This document shows positions 41,329 to 49,748 of a stretch of DNA of 64,000 nucleotides, in pieces. The first letter of the stretch is position 1. Each line of letters begins with the position of its first letter. Made by a program: the position numbers and the translations under genes. Source of the stretch: JAJFFW01 sp038531315 (lineage in GTDB: Bacteria; Pseudomonadota; Alphaproteobacteria; Caulobacterales; Parvularculaceae); the NCBI GenBank assembly GCA_038531315.1, contig JBCBBT010000007.1, positions 1 through 64,000 of the forward strand. Reading direction: 5' to 3'. Under the pieces are notes generated by a model. It saw nothing but the letters and a program-made list of their open reading frames with translations. It was not told the origin of the DNA and did not search any database.

Positions 41329-41760
41329 ATGAAGACCTGTCTCATCATTGATGATTCCGATGTGATTCGTGAAATTGTTGCACGGATCGTTGAGGGCCTC
41401 GGTTTCAAGCCGCACGAAGCGGGCGACGCTGTCGACGCCATTGAGTTCTGTCGCTCGACCAAGCCGGACATCGTGCTTTTGGACTGGGATTTGCCATCAA
41501 TCGGCGCCCTGGATTTTCTGCGCGGCATCGGCGGTTTCGAGGCCGGGCAAAAGCCAAAAATTGTTCTTTGTGCGACGGAAAATAATCCAAAACAGTTCGC
41601 GCTGGCGCGAGCGGCGGGGGCCGAGTTTCATATTCTTAAACCCTATGATCACGATGCGATTGCGCGGGCATTTGCCGAAGCCGGCGTCCTTGACGCCGAT
41701 GAAGCGGGCTCTGCGATCAATGATATTGTCGCGCCTGAGGCGGACCGGGAAGTCTCGTAA
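41329..41760 (+). CDS. Single-domain response regulator next to chpT
   Basis: A receiver protein of 143 residues without an output domain. Acidic pocket at IIDDSD (about 7-12), phospho-acceptor Asp in IVLLDWDLPS (about residue 53), Thr in CATENN and Lys in HILKPYD (about 105). The last 25 residues form a short acidic tail. AAGGA precedes the ATG. It is not close in sequence to CpdR or DivK as far as I can judge. Position after chpT suggests it may receive phosphate from that relay. Confidence 0.85.
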   Translation: MKTCLIIDDSDVIREIVARIVEGLGFKPHEAGDAVDAIEFCRSTKPDIVLLDWDLPSIGALDFLRGIGGFEAGQKPKIVLCATENNPKQFALARAAGAEFHILKPYDHDAIARAFAEAGVLDADEAGSAINDIVAPEADREVS

Positions 41761-41763
41761 AGC

Positions 41764-43032
41764 TCAGGCGATCACGCCGCGCTGCCTGAGAGCCGAAATC
41801 TCGCGCGCATCAAGTCCTAAACTCTTTTCCAAAACATCCTCAGTATGCGCCCCTAAGGTCGGCGGCGCGATCGCGTAGGCCGCTGGCGTTTTTGAGTACT
41901 TGACGGGATGTCCAGTGACGTTGATTTCGTCGCCGCCGCCTGCGCCCGCTCCGCTGCGCCGCATGGGAACCTTCATTGAGCGTGCTTGTGTCTGCGGGTC
42001 TTCGAATACGCTGGCGATGTCCTGCACGGGACCGGCGGGCACGCCCGCGCTTTCAAATTTTGCAATCAGGTCAACGGATGTATGAAGACGCAACTGCGGT
42101 GCTATAAACTCTATTAATGCGTCCCGGTTGGCGACCCGTAACCGATTGGTCTCAAAGCGCTTGTCGGCGGCAATCACGGGAAGTCCAATCGCACCGGCAA
42201 GCGCGCGAAACTGTGTGTCATTGCCGACCGCAATGACAATATATCCGTCAGCCGTTTCAAAAGCCTGGTAAGGCGCAATATTGGGGTGCGCATTGCCCAG
42301 CCGTTTTGGCGCCGATCCCCCCATAAAGAAGTTCATGGCCTGATTGGCGAGCATCGCAATTTGACAATCGAAAAGAGACACGTCGAGATGCTGACCCTCG
42401 CCGGTTCTTTCAGCATGGCGCAAAGCCGCGAGGATCGCGTTTGAGGCATACATGCCGGCAAAAAGATCGGCGACGGCGACACCGACCTTCATCGGTTCGC
42501 CGCCCGGTGCGCCGTCAGGCTGGCCGGTCACCGACATCAGCCCGCCCATCGCCTGAATCATGTAGTCGTATCCGGGGCGGCTCGCCTTAGGGCCGGTTTG
42601 TCCAAAGCCCGTCACAGAGCAATACACAATCGCCGGGTTTCGTTCCGAAACATTTTTGTAATCGAGCCCATATTTTTTCAGCCCGCCGACTTTGAAATTC
42701 TCAATCAGAATATCAGATGAGCCGGCAAGCTCTTGAATGAGTTCAGCGCCGTCGGGTTGGCCAAAATCGATGGCGACGGATTTCTTGTTGCGGTTGGCGG
42801 CGAAGAAATAGGCGGCGTCGCCGACCGATCCGTCCTCGTTGTCGAAAAACGGCGGTCCCCAGGCCCGCGTATCGTCTCCGCCTTGCGGACGTTCAATCTT
42901 GATGATTTCAGCGCCGAGGTCGCCGAGGAGCTGGCTCGCCCACGGACCGGCCAGGACGCGTGACAGGTCGAGGACGCGCACGCCCTGCAGCATGGTTTGG
43001 GGTGACGATGGGTCGTCGTTCGGATCGCTCAT
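41764..43032 (-). CDS. CaiB/BaiF family III CoA transferase
   Basis: A 422-residue CoA transferase with the family start LQGVRVLDLSRVLAGPWASQLLGDLGAEIIKIE, catalytic Asp in YDYMIQAMGGLMSVTG (about residue 160), and PYQAFETADGYIVIAVGN. These enzymes move CoA between carboxylic acids. The exact acids cannot be read from the sequence. The ATG at 43032 is preferred; a later Met at 42993 is possible. It is divergent from an acyl-CoA synthetase gene, which may share its promoter region and substrate class. Confidence 0.9.
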   Translation of the reverse strand: MSDPNDDPSSPQTMLQGVRVLDLSRVLAGPWASQLLGDLGAEIIKIERPQGGDDTRAWGPPFFDNEDGSVGDAAYFFAANRNKKSVAIDFGQPDGAELIQELAGSSDILIENFKVGGLKKYGLDYKNVSERNPAIVYCSVTGFGQTGPKASRPGYDYMIQAMGGLMSVTGQPDGAPGGEPMKVGVAVADLFAGMYASNAILAALRHAERTGEGQHLDVSLFDCQIAMLANQAMNFFMGGSAPKRLGNAHPNIAPYQAFETADGYIVIAVGNDTQFRALAGAIGLPVIAADKRFETNRLRVANRDALIEFIAPQLRLHTSVDLIAKFESAGVPAGPVQDIASVFEDPQTQARSMKVPMRRSGAGAGGGDEINVTGHPVKYSKTPAAYAIAPPTLGAHTEDVLEKSLGLDAREISALRQRGVIA

Positions 43033-43166
43033 GGGCCCGGAGAATATCCGCGGCGTCGCAGTGCGCAAGAGCCCGGCGCCGGCGCGCATTGACCAAAGCT
43101 CAATGAATCTCGATAGTTAACCGCTGAAAACGCGTCTGAATAAATATCCGATGGGAGGATTGGCCG

Positions 43167-44786
43167 ATGCAGGGTCTGATGATGGACCGTCCGCTGTTGA
43201 CGACGGAGATACTGAGGCATGCGAGCCGAAATTTCGCCGCCACGGAAATCGTGACGCGGACCGTAGAAGGGCCGATCCATCGATACACGATCGCGGACGC
43301 CGAGGCGCGCATCAAGAAACTGGCGAACGCATTGACCGCGCTTGGCGTGAAACGTGGCGACCGCATTGGCGTCATAGGTTGGAACACGTATCGACAGTTT
43401 GAGTTATATTATGCAGTTGGCGGCCTTGGGGCCGTTCTGCACACGATCAATCCGCGGCTGGGTCCTGAAAACGCCGCCTTCGTGATCAATCACGCCGAAG
43501 ACGCGTATCTTTTCTACGACATTACATTTGCGCCGCTGGTCCAGGCGCTGGCGCCGCAGCTCAAGACGGTGAAGACATTTGTTGCGCTCACTGATGATGA
43601 TCACGCCCCCGATATCGGTCGTGAAAGCAGCGCTTACGAGACGATGATCGCCGATCAGTCTGATACCTTCGAGTGGCCCGATTTCGACGAGAATACGGCA
43701 GTCGCAATGTGTTATACGTCTGGCACAACGGGCGACCCCAAAGGCGTGGTCTATTCCCACCGTGCGCTGGTGCTTCAGACATTCGCGTCGGTTTTGCCGA
43801 CGGCGTTGGGCGTGAAGGAGGGCGATGTCTTGTTGCCCGTGGTGCCGATGTTTCATGTGAATGCATGGAACACACCCTATTCGAGCCTCATGGTTGGCCT
43901 TAAGCAGGTGTTTCCCGGGCCGCGGCTTGACGGTGAGGGGCTTTTTGAATTGCTTGATGCGGAAAAGGTGACATTTTCCGCCGGCGTTCCAACAGTCTGG
44001 CTCGCCTTGCTCAACTACATCGAAGAAAATGGCAAGGAGCTGCCATATCTGAAAAAGGGGCTTTGCGGCGGATCGGCGCTGCCAGAAGCGCTGGTGCGCG
44101 GCTTTGAAAAATATGGTGTCGAATTGCAACAAGGGTGGGGCATGACGGAAATGTCGCCCATCGGAACGGTCAACGTCCTGCCGCCGCATGTCTGGGACCT
44201 GCCGAAAGACGAGCGCATTAAATACCAACTTAAAGCGGGTCGCGCGTTGCCGTTTGTCGATATGCGCATTGTCGACGACCACGGCGCTGCATTGCCGTGC
44301 GATGGCGGATGCGAAGGCGCTTTGCAAGTGCGCGGCCCTTGGATCATCAAGGAATATTATAAAGCGGAAAAACCAACGCTTACGGATGATGGTTGGTTCG
44401 ATACCGGTGACGTTGCGATTATCGACAGCGAAGGTTTTTTACAAATCACCGATCGATCAAAAGATGTCATCAAAACCGGCGGCGAGTGGGTGTCGTCAAT
44501 CGAGATTGAGAATGCGGCGTTGCTTCATCCGGGCGTCGCGCAAGCTGGCGTCATTGGCGTACATCATCCCAAATGGCAGGAACGCCCGCTTCTGATTGTC
44601 GTCAAAAAACCGGGATCGGATGCAACGGGTGAAGAGATCCGCACCTTCCTAAAAGACAAGCTGGATAAAATTGCCTGGCCAGATGCGGTTGAATTTATCG
44701 ACGAAATTCCGCTTGGCTCCACGGGTAAAGTATTGAAAACCGAGCTTCGAAAACTCTTTAAAGACTATCGCCTTGACGCCGCATAG
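43167..44786 (+). CDS. Fatty acyl-CoA synthetase (AlkK-like AMP-binding enzyme)
   Basis: A 539-residue adenylate-forming enzyme. The AMP/P-loop motif is YTSGTTGDPKGVVYSH; later are GWGMTEMSP, WFDTGDVAIID, and the core Lys in GSTGKVLKTELR near the C-terminus. Overall similarity is to medium/long-chain acyl-CoA ligases such as AlkK. It activates a fatty acid with ATP and CoA. A small methyltransferase gene follows after 15 bases, and a CoA transferase gene is divergent. Confidence 0.93.
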   Translation: MQGLMMDRPLLTTEILRHASRNFAATEIVTRTVEGPIHRYTIADAEARIKKLANALTALGVKRGDRIGVIGWNTYRQFELYYAVGGLGAVLHTINPRLGPENAAFVINHAEDAYLFYDITFAPLVQALAPQLKTVKTFVALTDDDHAPDIGRESSAYETMIADQSDTFEWPDFDENTAVAMCYTSGTTGDPKGVVYSHRALVLQTFASVLPTALGVKEGDVLLPVVPMFHVNAWNTPYSSLMVGLKQVFPGPRLDGEGLFELLDAEKVTFSAGVPTVWLALLNYIEENGKELPYLKKGLCGGSALPEALVRGFEKYGVELQQGWGMTEMSPIGTVNVLPPHVWDLPKDERIKYQLKAGRALPFVDMRIVDDHGAALPCDGGCEGALQVRGPWIIKEYYKAEKPTLTDDGWFDTGDVAIIDSEGFLQITDRSKDVIKTGGEWVSSIEIENAALLHPGVAQAGVIGVHHPKWQERPLLIVVKKPGSDATGEEIRTFLKDKLDKIAWPDAVEFIDEIPLGSTGKVLKTELRKLFKDYRLDAA

Positions 44787-44801
44787 GGACGGCGTTCCCC
44801 G

Positions 44802-45254
44802 ATGCGTCTCGTAATCCCGCCGCCTGTGCAGCTCCTGATTTGCGTGGCGCTCATGTGGGTCGCTGCGCGCGCTGCGCCGTACTTGTCCGTCGACGCCGCC
44901 TTCCTGAAGGCTGTCGGCGTCACCCTGATCGCAGGCGGCATTTTGTTGGAAGTTGCTGCGGTAATCGTTTTTATCCGTAACCGGACGACGCCCAATCCGC
45001 TGAAGCCGGAGAATGCGCGCGTCCTCATCACGGACGGTCTTTACCGGATTTCACGCAATCCGATGTATCTCGGCATAGCCATTGTGCTTACCGGCTGGTT
45101 CTTGTGGCTCGGTAATCTCCTGAGCTTTCCTGTTATTCCGCTATTCCTCTGGTACAACACGCAATTTCAGATCAAACCTGAAGAAGAAGCCTTGGAAGAA
45201 AAATTCGGAGACGACTATCGTACGTACAAGAACGACGTTCGTCGCTGGGTCTAA
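44802..45254 (+). CDS. Isoprenylcysteine carboxyl methyltransferase (ICMT) family membrane protein
   Basis: A 150-residue integral membrane protein. Three hydrophobic segments (about 5-25, 35-52 and 85-110) precede the SAM-binding C-terminal motif: GLYRISRNPMYLGI and then EEEALEEKFGDDYRTYKNDVRRW. This is the PEMT/ICMT fold. In bacteria the substrates are varied and mostly unknown. It follows the acyl-CoA synthetase by 15 bases. Its stop codon overlaps that of the convergent carbonic anhydrase gene (ctaa). Confidence 0.87.
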   Translation: MRLVIPPPVQLLICVALMWVAARAAPYLSVDAAFLKAVGVTLIAGGILLEVAAVIVFIRNRTTPNPLKPENARVLITDGLYRISRNPMYLGIAIVLTGWFLWLGNLLSFPVIPLFLWYNTQFQIKPEEEALEEKFGDDYRTYKNDVRRWV

Positions 45255-45796
45255 CGGCGATGCAACGCGAGTGCTGTGCGATGACGTTTGGCTTCTTCGA
45301 TATAGTTTGCGGATCCAATTAACGCGAACTTGTCCTCACCTTCGCGCAGGTCACGAAATTTTTTCGCGGGGACGCCAGCCCACATTTCGCCCGCAGGTAC
45401 AATTTTTTTTGGGCTCAAAAAGGCGCCGGCCGCGAGCATGGCGCCGCTTTCGACGATCGAACCGTCGAGCATAGTCGCGTTCATGCCGACAAAACCGCCG
45501 TCGTGGACTGTTGCGCCATGCAGCATGCATTTGTGGCCGATCAGAACATTTTCTCCGATCAACGTCGGCAGGCCGCCCCAGTCGGGATGGTCGACATGGA
45601 TCACCGTGCCGTCCTGAACGTTAGATCCCTTGCCGACGACAATTTTATTTTCGTCCCCGCGCAATACGCTGCCGTACCAGATTGACGCATCTGCATGCAC
45701 TTCAACGTCGCCGGCGATGACGACGCCGGGCGCGATGAAGGCGGTTTCGTGAATTTTTGGGCTTTTATCGCCGATTGCAAAAATCAAAGGTTCCAT
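45251..45796 (-). CDS. Gamma-carbonic-anhydrase family protein
   Basis: A 181-residue left-handed beta-helix trimer protein. Hexapeptide turns run through the sequence (VVIAGDVEVHADASIWYGSVLRGD), and the three zinc histidines are in TVIHVDHPDW and LIGHKCMLHGATV. YrdA/PaaY-type proteins of this kind hydrate CO2 or have related roles. The ATG at 45796 gives the family start; an upstream frame extension of 37 codons is not conserved in character. It is transcribed away from the 46012 gene. Confidence 0.92.
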   Translation of the reverse strand: MEPLIFAIGDKSPKIHETAFIAPGVVIAGDVEVHADASIWYGSVLRGDENKIVVGKGSNVQDGTVIHVDHPDWGGLPTLIGENVLIGHKCMLHGATVHDGGFVGMNATMLDGSIVESGAMLAAGAFLSPKKIVPAGEMWAGVPAKKFRDLREGEDKFALIGSANYIEEAKRHRTALALHRR

Positions 45797-46011
45797 AGCT
45801 TGGGTTCTAACAAAGGGCTCCCGCCGGCAAAAGCGCTGCTCGCAGTCATCGATCGCAGAATGAGTATGCCCTGATATCGGGCGTAGCCGTTTCATTATGG
45901 GACGCAACGCTGACGGCGCAACTTGCGCCCGGACCGCGTTATCGGCGGCTCAAAAATCATTTCCTTACACTTTCGGGCTATGGCATTCACCAGGCTGGAA
46001 AGGGCTGCGTT

Positions 46012-46449
46012 ATGAGTTTGAGCGAAAAGCAAGTCTCGGAAATCAAATCGAATATGTCCGAGTTGGAAAAACGTCGGCGCGCGTCTGCGCAAGCCCGCCC
46101 CGACGCCGCGAGAGCCGCCGACCCCAAACAGGCCCAGCCCGCCGGCGAGGCGGGCGCACTCAGCGAGGACGCCCAATGGGCGCGCCAAAACCTCCGCCAT
46201 GGGTCTGACGGGCCTTATCTTGATATCGCCAACAGTCTGCGCATTTTCGAGCGTCATCCGGATTTCAAAGGCCGCTTCAAATTCAACGAGATGATTAACA
46301 AAGTCGTCGACCGCGGGTCGGTCATGGTGGAGTGGAAAATTTCCGCCATCGCCGCCGAAGTGCAGGAACGGTTTGCGCCCATGATGCCGTTTGAAATCGT
46401 CAATCGGGCCTTGATAATCGCCGCCAACCGAGCCGGCGAAAGCAAATAA
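46012..46449 (+). CDS. Small protein resembling the pre-helicase domain of VapE-like phage proteins
   Basis: A 145-residue protein. Residues 1-65 are polar, rich in Ala, Arg and Lys, and probably disordered. Residues 70-145 read GPYLDIANSLRIFERHP, then DFKGRFKFNEMINKVVDRG, then a helix ending FEIVNRALIIAANRAGE. That order (N-x-L..L..HP.F.G...FNE, then a helical part ending in a V..A....A helix) resembles the segment preceding the P-loop of phage/plasmid VapE-type proteins. No P-loop follows. GGAAAGG lies before the ATG. The similarity is by eye and tentative; otherwise function unknown. Confidence 0.6.
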   Translation: MSLSEKQVSEIKSNMSELEKRRRASAQARPDAARAADPKQAQPAGEAGALSEDAQWARQNLRHGSDGPYLDIANSLRIFERHPDFKGRFKFNEMINKVVDRGSVMVEWKISAIAAEVQERFAPMMPFEIVNRALIIAANRAGESK

Positions 46450-46509
46450 CTGACGCCACAGCGTCTTTTTCCGCCGCCAACAAGCTTTCCGAGTGAATTG
46501 CGCCATTTG

Positions 46510-46523
46510 GTAACATGCGTTAC
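46510..46523. promoter_or_regulatory. Operator candidate upstream of hppD
   Basis: gtaac-ATGC-gttac is a perfect 5-bp inverted repeat 28 bases before the hppD start. A MarR-family regulator is encoded in the same operon, and such proteins bind short palindromes near the promoter. Assignment is by position only. Confidence 0.35.
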
Positions 46524-46551
46524 TAAAGCGTCTCAATCACAGGAGCTTGCC

Positions 46552-47619
46552 ATGGCTGATCTATTTGAAAATCCAATCGGTACGGACGGTTTTGAGTTTG
46601 TTGAGTACACAACAGACAAGCCGGACGAGATGCGCGTGCTTTTCGAAAAGCTTGGCTTCGCGGCGGTTGGCAAGCACCGGTCAAAAAACGTCATTCACTA
46701 CAAACAGGGCGATATCAATTTCCTGTTGAACCTGGAGGACAGCGGACAGCCAAGCGCGTTCCGCGACATTCACGGTGCGGGCGCAAACGCCATGGCGTTT
46801 CGCGTCAAGGACGCCGCGCACGCTTTTTCCGAAGCCGTAAAACGCGGCGCTGAACCGATTGAACCGAAGACGGGCCCCATGGAGCTCAATATTCCGGGGA
46901 TCAAAGGTATCGGCGGCCTCAATGTCTATCTTGTTGACCGCTACGGCGCTCAGACCATTTACGATATCGATTTCAAACCATTCGACGATCAAAATAGCGG
47001 GAATCCGGGAGCCGGACTCACCTATATCGACCATCTGACGCACAACTTGCATCGCGGCAACATGGACAAATGGGCGGCCTACTATGAAGACATCTTCAAC
47101 TTCAGGGAAATCCGCTATTTTGATATCGAAGGAAAGTTGACCGGTCTTGTTTCAAAAGCGATGACAAGTCCGTGCGGTAAAATTCGCATTCCGCTCAACG
47201 AGAGCCAGGATGACAAATCGCAGATTGAAGAATTTTTAAAACGCTATAATGGCGAGGGTATTCAGCATATTGCACTGGGGGCGGACGATATCTACCAAAC
47301 CGTTGAGGAACTCCGCACACGCAGCGTCCCGTTCCAGGACACTCCAGACACGTATTATGAAAAAGTTGAAGAACGCATTGGCGAACACGGCGAAGACCTT
47401 GCACGCCTTCAAAGGAATAAAATCCTGATTGACGGCGCCCCGACGCAAGGCCAGGGCCTGCTATTGCAGATCTTCACGCAGGACGCCATCGGACCTATTT
47501 TCTATGAAATCATTCAGCGCAAGGGTAATGAAGGGTTTGGCGAGGGCAACTTCAAAGCACTATTTGAATCGATTGAAGAAGATCAGATCAGGCGGGGCGT
47601 TTTAAAGGATAGCGCCTAG
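46552..47619 (+). CDS. hppD: 4-hydroxyphenylpyruvate dioxygenase
   Basis: It turns 4-hydroxyphenylpyruvate into homogentisate in tyrosine breakdown. The 355-residue protein has two VOC-fold halves. Iron ligands are His161 (YIDHLTHNL), His239 (IQHIALGADDIY) and Glu319 (PIFYEIIQR). The C-terminal GNEGFGEGNFKALFESIE is the conserved lid region. AGGAG lies six bases before the ATG at 46552. Genes for later steps (homogentisate dioxygenase and others) are not in the window. A marR gene follows 32 bases on. Confidence 0.96.
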   Translation: MADLFENPIGTDGFEFVEYTTDKPDEMRVLFEKLGFAAVGKHRSKNVIHYKQGDINFLLNLEDSGQPSAFRDIHGAGANAMAFRVKDAAHAFSEAVKRGAEPIEPKTGPMELNIPGIKGIGGLNVYLVDRYGAQTIYDIDFKPFDDQNSGNPGAGLTYIDHLTHNLHRGNMDKWAAYYEDIFNFREIRYFDIEGKLTGLVSKAMTSPCGKIRIPLNESQDDKSQIEEFLKRYNGEGIQHIALGADDIYQTVEELRTRSVPFQDTPDTYYEKVEERIGEHGEDLARLQRNKILIDGAPTQGQGLLLQIFTQDAIGPIFYEIIQRKGNEGFGEGNFKALFESIEEDQIRRGVLKDSA

Positions 47620-47651
47620 ATCATCGCAGGCATCGTTTGCGAGACAAAGCC

Positions 47652-48134
47652 ATGACCAATGTCGCAGAGTTTCAACGCTTCGTCCTGTCAAAGTTTACGC
47701 CGTACCGAATCGTCGCTCTGGGCGATAAATTCGCACACGCCCTTTCCGATGAGTATGCCCGCGACGGGATTACCATCGCAGAATGGCGCGTCTTGGCGGT
47801 TGTTGGCGGCGGCGGCCAGGGCCAGCCGCCTTGCGGCGGCATTGCGGCGCGAGACGTCGTTTCACAAACGCCGATGGACAAGATGGCGGTAAGCCGCGCG
47901 ATTGCGACCCTGGAAGCAAAAACCCTGATCGAGCGCAGCGCCGACCCGAAAGACCGGCGCATATCGCGCATTACGCTGACGGGAGAGGGGCGCAATATCT
48001 TCGAAAAGGTCGTGGCGATCGCCTTGCGGTTTGAAGAAAGGCTTCTCGCCGGCCTCAGTGAGCACGAGCGACGGCTTTTCCTGGAATTATTTGATCGGGT
48101 TGAAGCGCAAGCCGCCAGAGAGTTTCAGCGTTGA
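47652..48134 (+). CDS. MarR-family transcriptional regulator, probable hppD regulator
   Basis: A 160-residue winged-helix regulator. The core has ITIAEWRVLAVVG, VSQTPMDKMAVSRAIATLEAKTLIER and the wing SADPKDRRISRITLTGEG, all standard for MarR. A Gly-rich insert (GGGGQGQPPCGG, about 51-62) lengthens the loop before the recognition helix, and Cys61 in it could sense oxidants. Location behind hppD suggests control of aromatic amino-acid breakdown. The ATG at 47652 is preferred over one five codons earlier. Its stop overlaps the next start. Confidence 0.87.
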   Translation: MTNVAEFQRFVLSKFTPYRIVALGDKFAHALSDEYARDGITIAEWRVLAVVGGGGQGQPPCGGIAARDVVSQTPMDKMAVSRAIATLEAKTLIERSADPKDRRISRITLTGEGRNIFEKVVAIALRFEERLLAGLSEHERRLFLELFDRVEAQAAREFQR

Positions 48135-49225
48135 CATCGGCTCTGCTCAAAATTGCGGCAATCGTCTTTCTGACGACAGGATGCGTTTCTTTTCCCGAAG
48201 CGCCGGCGCCGACGACCGCCCCGGCTCTGCGCGACGGTCACTTCGTTTCATTCGACGGTGCGGCGCTCGCCTTTACGCGGTGGGGCGTTAAGAACCCGGA
48301 TCAGAAAAAGAGCGCGGCGAGCGGGAAAAATCAGTCACCACCGTCGGCCATTATCCTCGCGCTTCACGGCATGAACGATTATGCGCGGACTTTTGAGGGG
48401 GCGGGGCCTTACTGGGCGGCGCAAGCGGGCATCGTGACTTACGCGATTGACCAGCGCGGATTTGGCCGCAATGAATTTGAAGATGACGCGCTTGATGGGT
48501 CGTGGCCAGGCGCGCCGATTTTGCAAGCCGACCTGCAATCGGCGATCAGCGCATTGCGCAATGCGCACCCCTCGTCGCCTCTTTACCTTGTGGGACATTC
48601 CATGGGCGCCGCAGTGATATTGTCGGCGGCGGGCGATGCGCCGCTCGACGTTGACGGCGTTGTGCTGGCGGCGCCGGCGGTTTGGGGCGGATCGCAATTG
48701 CCGCTACTTTATCGGCTTTCGGCAAACATCGCGGCCGTGATCGCGCCGCGCAAGACACTGACCGGCGCCCGCGCCGGTCGGCAGGCGACCGACAATATCG
48801 AGGTTTTGCGCGCGATGGCCGAAGATCCCTACATCATCACGGAAACGCGTGTGAAATCGGTCCTAGGCGTCGTTCGTTTGATGGGCGCGGCTTACGGCGC
48901 CTCTAAAAGAACCGGCGGTAATATTTTGTTGTTATACGGAGAAAATGACGAAATTATTCCTGATAAACCGATAGAACGCACTGCGCGTCGGTTGTGCGGC
49001 GATGTCGAATTTCGCCGATATGAACAGGGATGGCATTTGTTATTCCGGGACTATCAGGCGCGCGCAGTCTGGCGGGACGTCGCCGACTGGATTAGGCAAA
49101 AGAACGCCGCAGGCTCGGGTAAGGGGATGGCGCCTGCGGCGTTCGTTTGTTCAGACACGACAACAGCTGTCGCATCCGGCGTTGCGGCGCCCCGGGCCCT
49201 GGCGAAGGGGCGTTTGGGCGAATAG
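48131..49225 (+). CDS. Alpha/beta-hydrolase lipoprotein (monoacylglycerol-lipase-like)
   Basis: Starts with a TTG that overlaps the marR stop (TTGA). A lipobox ends at Cys18 (LTTGC). The serine-hydrolase core has LHGMNDYARTF, YAIDQRGFG and Ser157 in GHSMGAAV, with the acid in LLYGENDEIIPD and His in QGWHLLFRD. This is the Hydrolase_4 type, like monoacylglycerol lipases. The fold should end near WRDVADWIRQK (about residue 322); the last 40 residues are Ala-rich and are read through a 13-bp hairpin (49102-49144), so the C-terminus may be an extension produced by loss of an earlier stop. Confidence 0.85.
   Translation: MTSALLKIAAIVFLTTGCVSFPEAPAPTTAPALRDGHFVSFDGAALAFTRWGVKNPDQKKSAASGKNQSPPSAIILALHGMNDYARTFEGAGPYWAAQAGIVTYAIDQRGFGRNEFEDDALDGSWPGAPILQADLQSAISALRNAHPSSPLYLVGHSMGAAVILSAAGDAPLDVDGVVLAAPAVWGGSQLPLLYRLSANIAAVIAPRKTLTGARAGRQATDNIEVLRAMAEDPYIITETRVKSVLGVVRLMGAAYGASKRTGGNILLLYGENDEIIPDKPIERTARRLCGDVEFRRYEQGWHLLFRDYQARAVWRDVADWIRQKNAAGSGKGMAPAAFVCSDTTTAVASGVAAPRALAKGRLGE
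49102..49144 (+). repeat. 13-bp perfect hairpin in the 3' end of the hydrolase gene
   Basis: gaacgccgcaggc (49102-49114) and gcctgcggcgttc (49132-49144) are perfect complements with a 17-base loop. The energy would be very high for transcription arrest, but only a weak T-rich tail (gtttgttc) follows. A second 6-bp stem (cgcccc/ggggcg) lies at 49188-49212. Confidence 0.7.
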
Positions 49226-49328
49226 GAGTTGGATGTACGCCGCAACGATTGCTACTTTTGCGAGAAAATTTTAAAGACATCTTACGATTTGACGATCGGG
49301 ACCGGAAAATTGCGGAATCTTGGTTCGA

Positions 49329-49652
49329 TCAGCCGCTGATTTCGCCTTGCACCCACTGGACAAAAGTCTCATTGGATCCAGCTTCGTTGATATCCAGAGC
49401 GGCGATACAGGGCGTCTCATAGGGATGAAGAGCCAAAAGCCGCTCTTTGGCTTTCTGGACGGCTTGAGCGGCGGTTTTGACAATCAGGACGCATTCATCG
49501 TCGCAGGCGATCGCGCCGCGCCAATGGTAGAATGATCGCATTCGTGGAAGAATATTGACGCACGCAGCCAGTTTTTCCGTCAGCAAATCTTTCGCCAGCG
49601 TCTCGGCGACGTCGCTGGACGGCGCCGTCACATACAGAAATTTTATGGCCAT
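49329..49652 (-). CDS. cutA: Divalent-cation tolerance protein CutA
   Basis: A 107-residue trimeric ferredoxin-like protein. The family motifs are FLYVTAPSSDVAETLAKDLL, AACVNILPRMRSFYHWRGAI, ECVLIVKT and HPYETPCIAALDI near the end. CutA has been linked to copper tolerance, but its general role is unsettled. The start ATG at 49652 and length are normal. It is divergent from queC. Confidence 0.95.
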   Translation of the reverse strand: MAIKFLYVTAPSSDVAETLAKDLLTEKLAACVNILPRMRSFYHWRGAIACDDECVLIVKTAAQAVQKAKERLLALHPYETPCIAALDINEAGSNETFVQWVQGEISG

Positions 49653-49748
49653 GACCTATCCGTTCCTTCATCGACAAAAATGCCCGCTCATCGGCGCCGG
49701 CGAGGCGCCGCCCGGCGAGACGCAATCCTATCACAAGAGGCGCGGCGC

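Noticed and set aside
43404..44327. Minus-strand open frame of 307 codons inside the acyl-CoA synthetase gene
   Set aside because: It is antisense to a fully conserved AMP-binding enzyme and shows no protein-like features.
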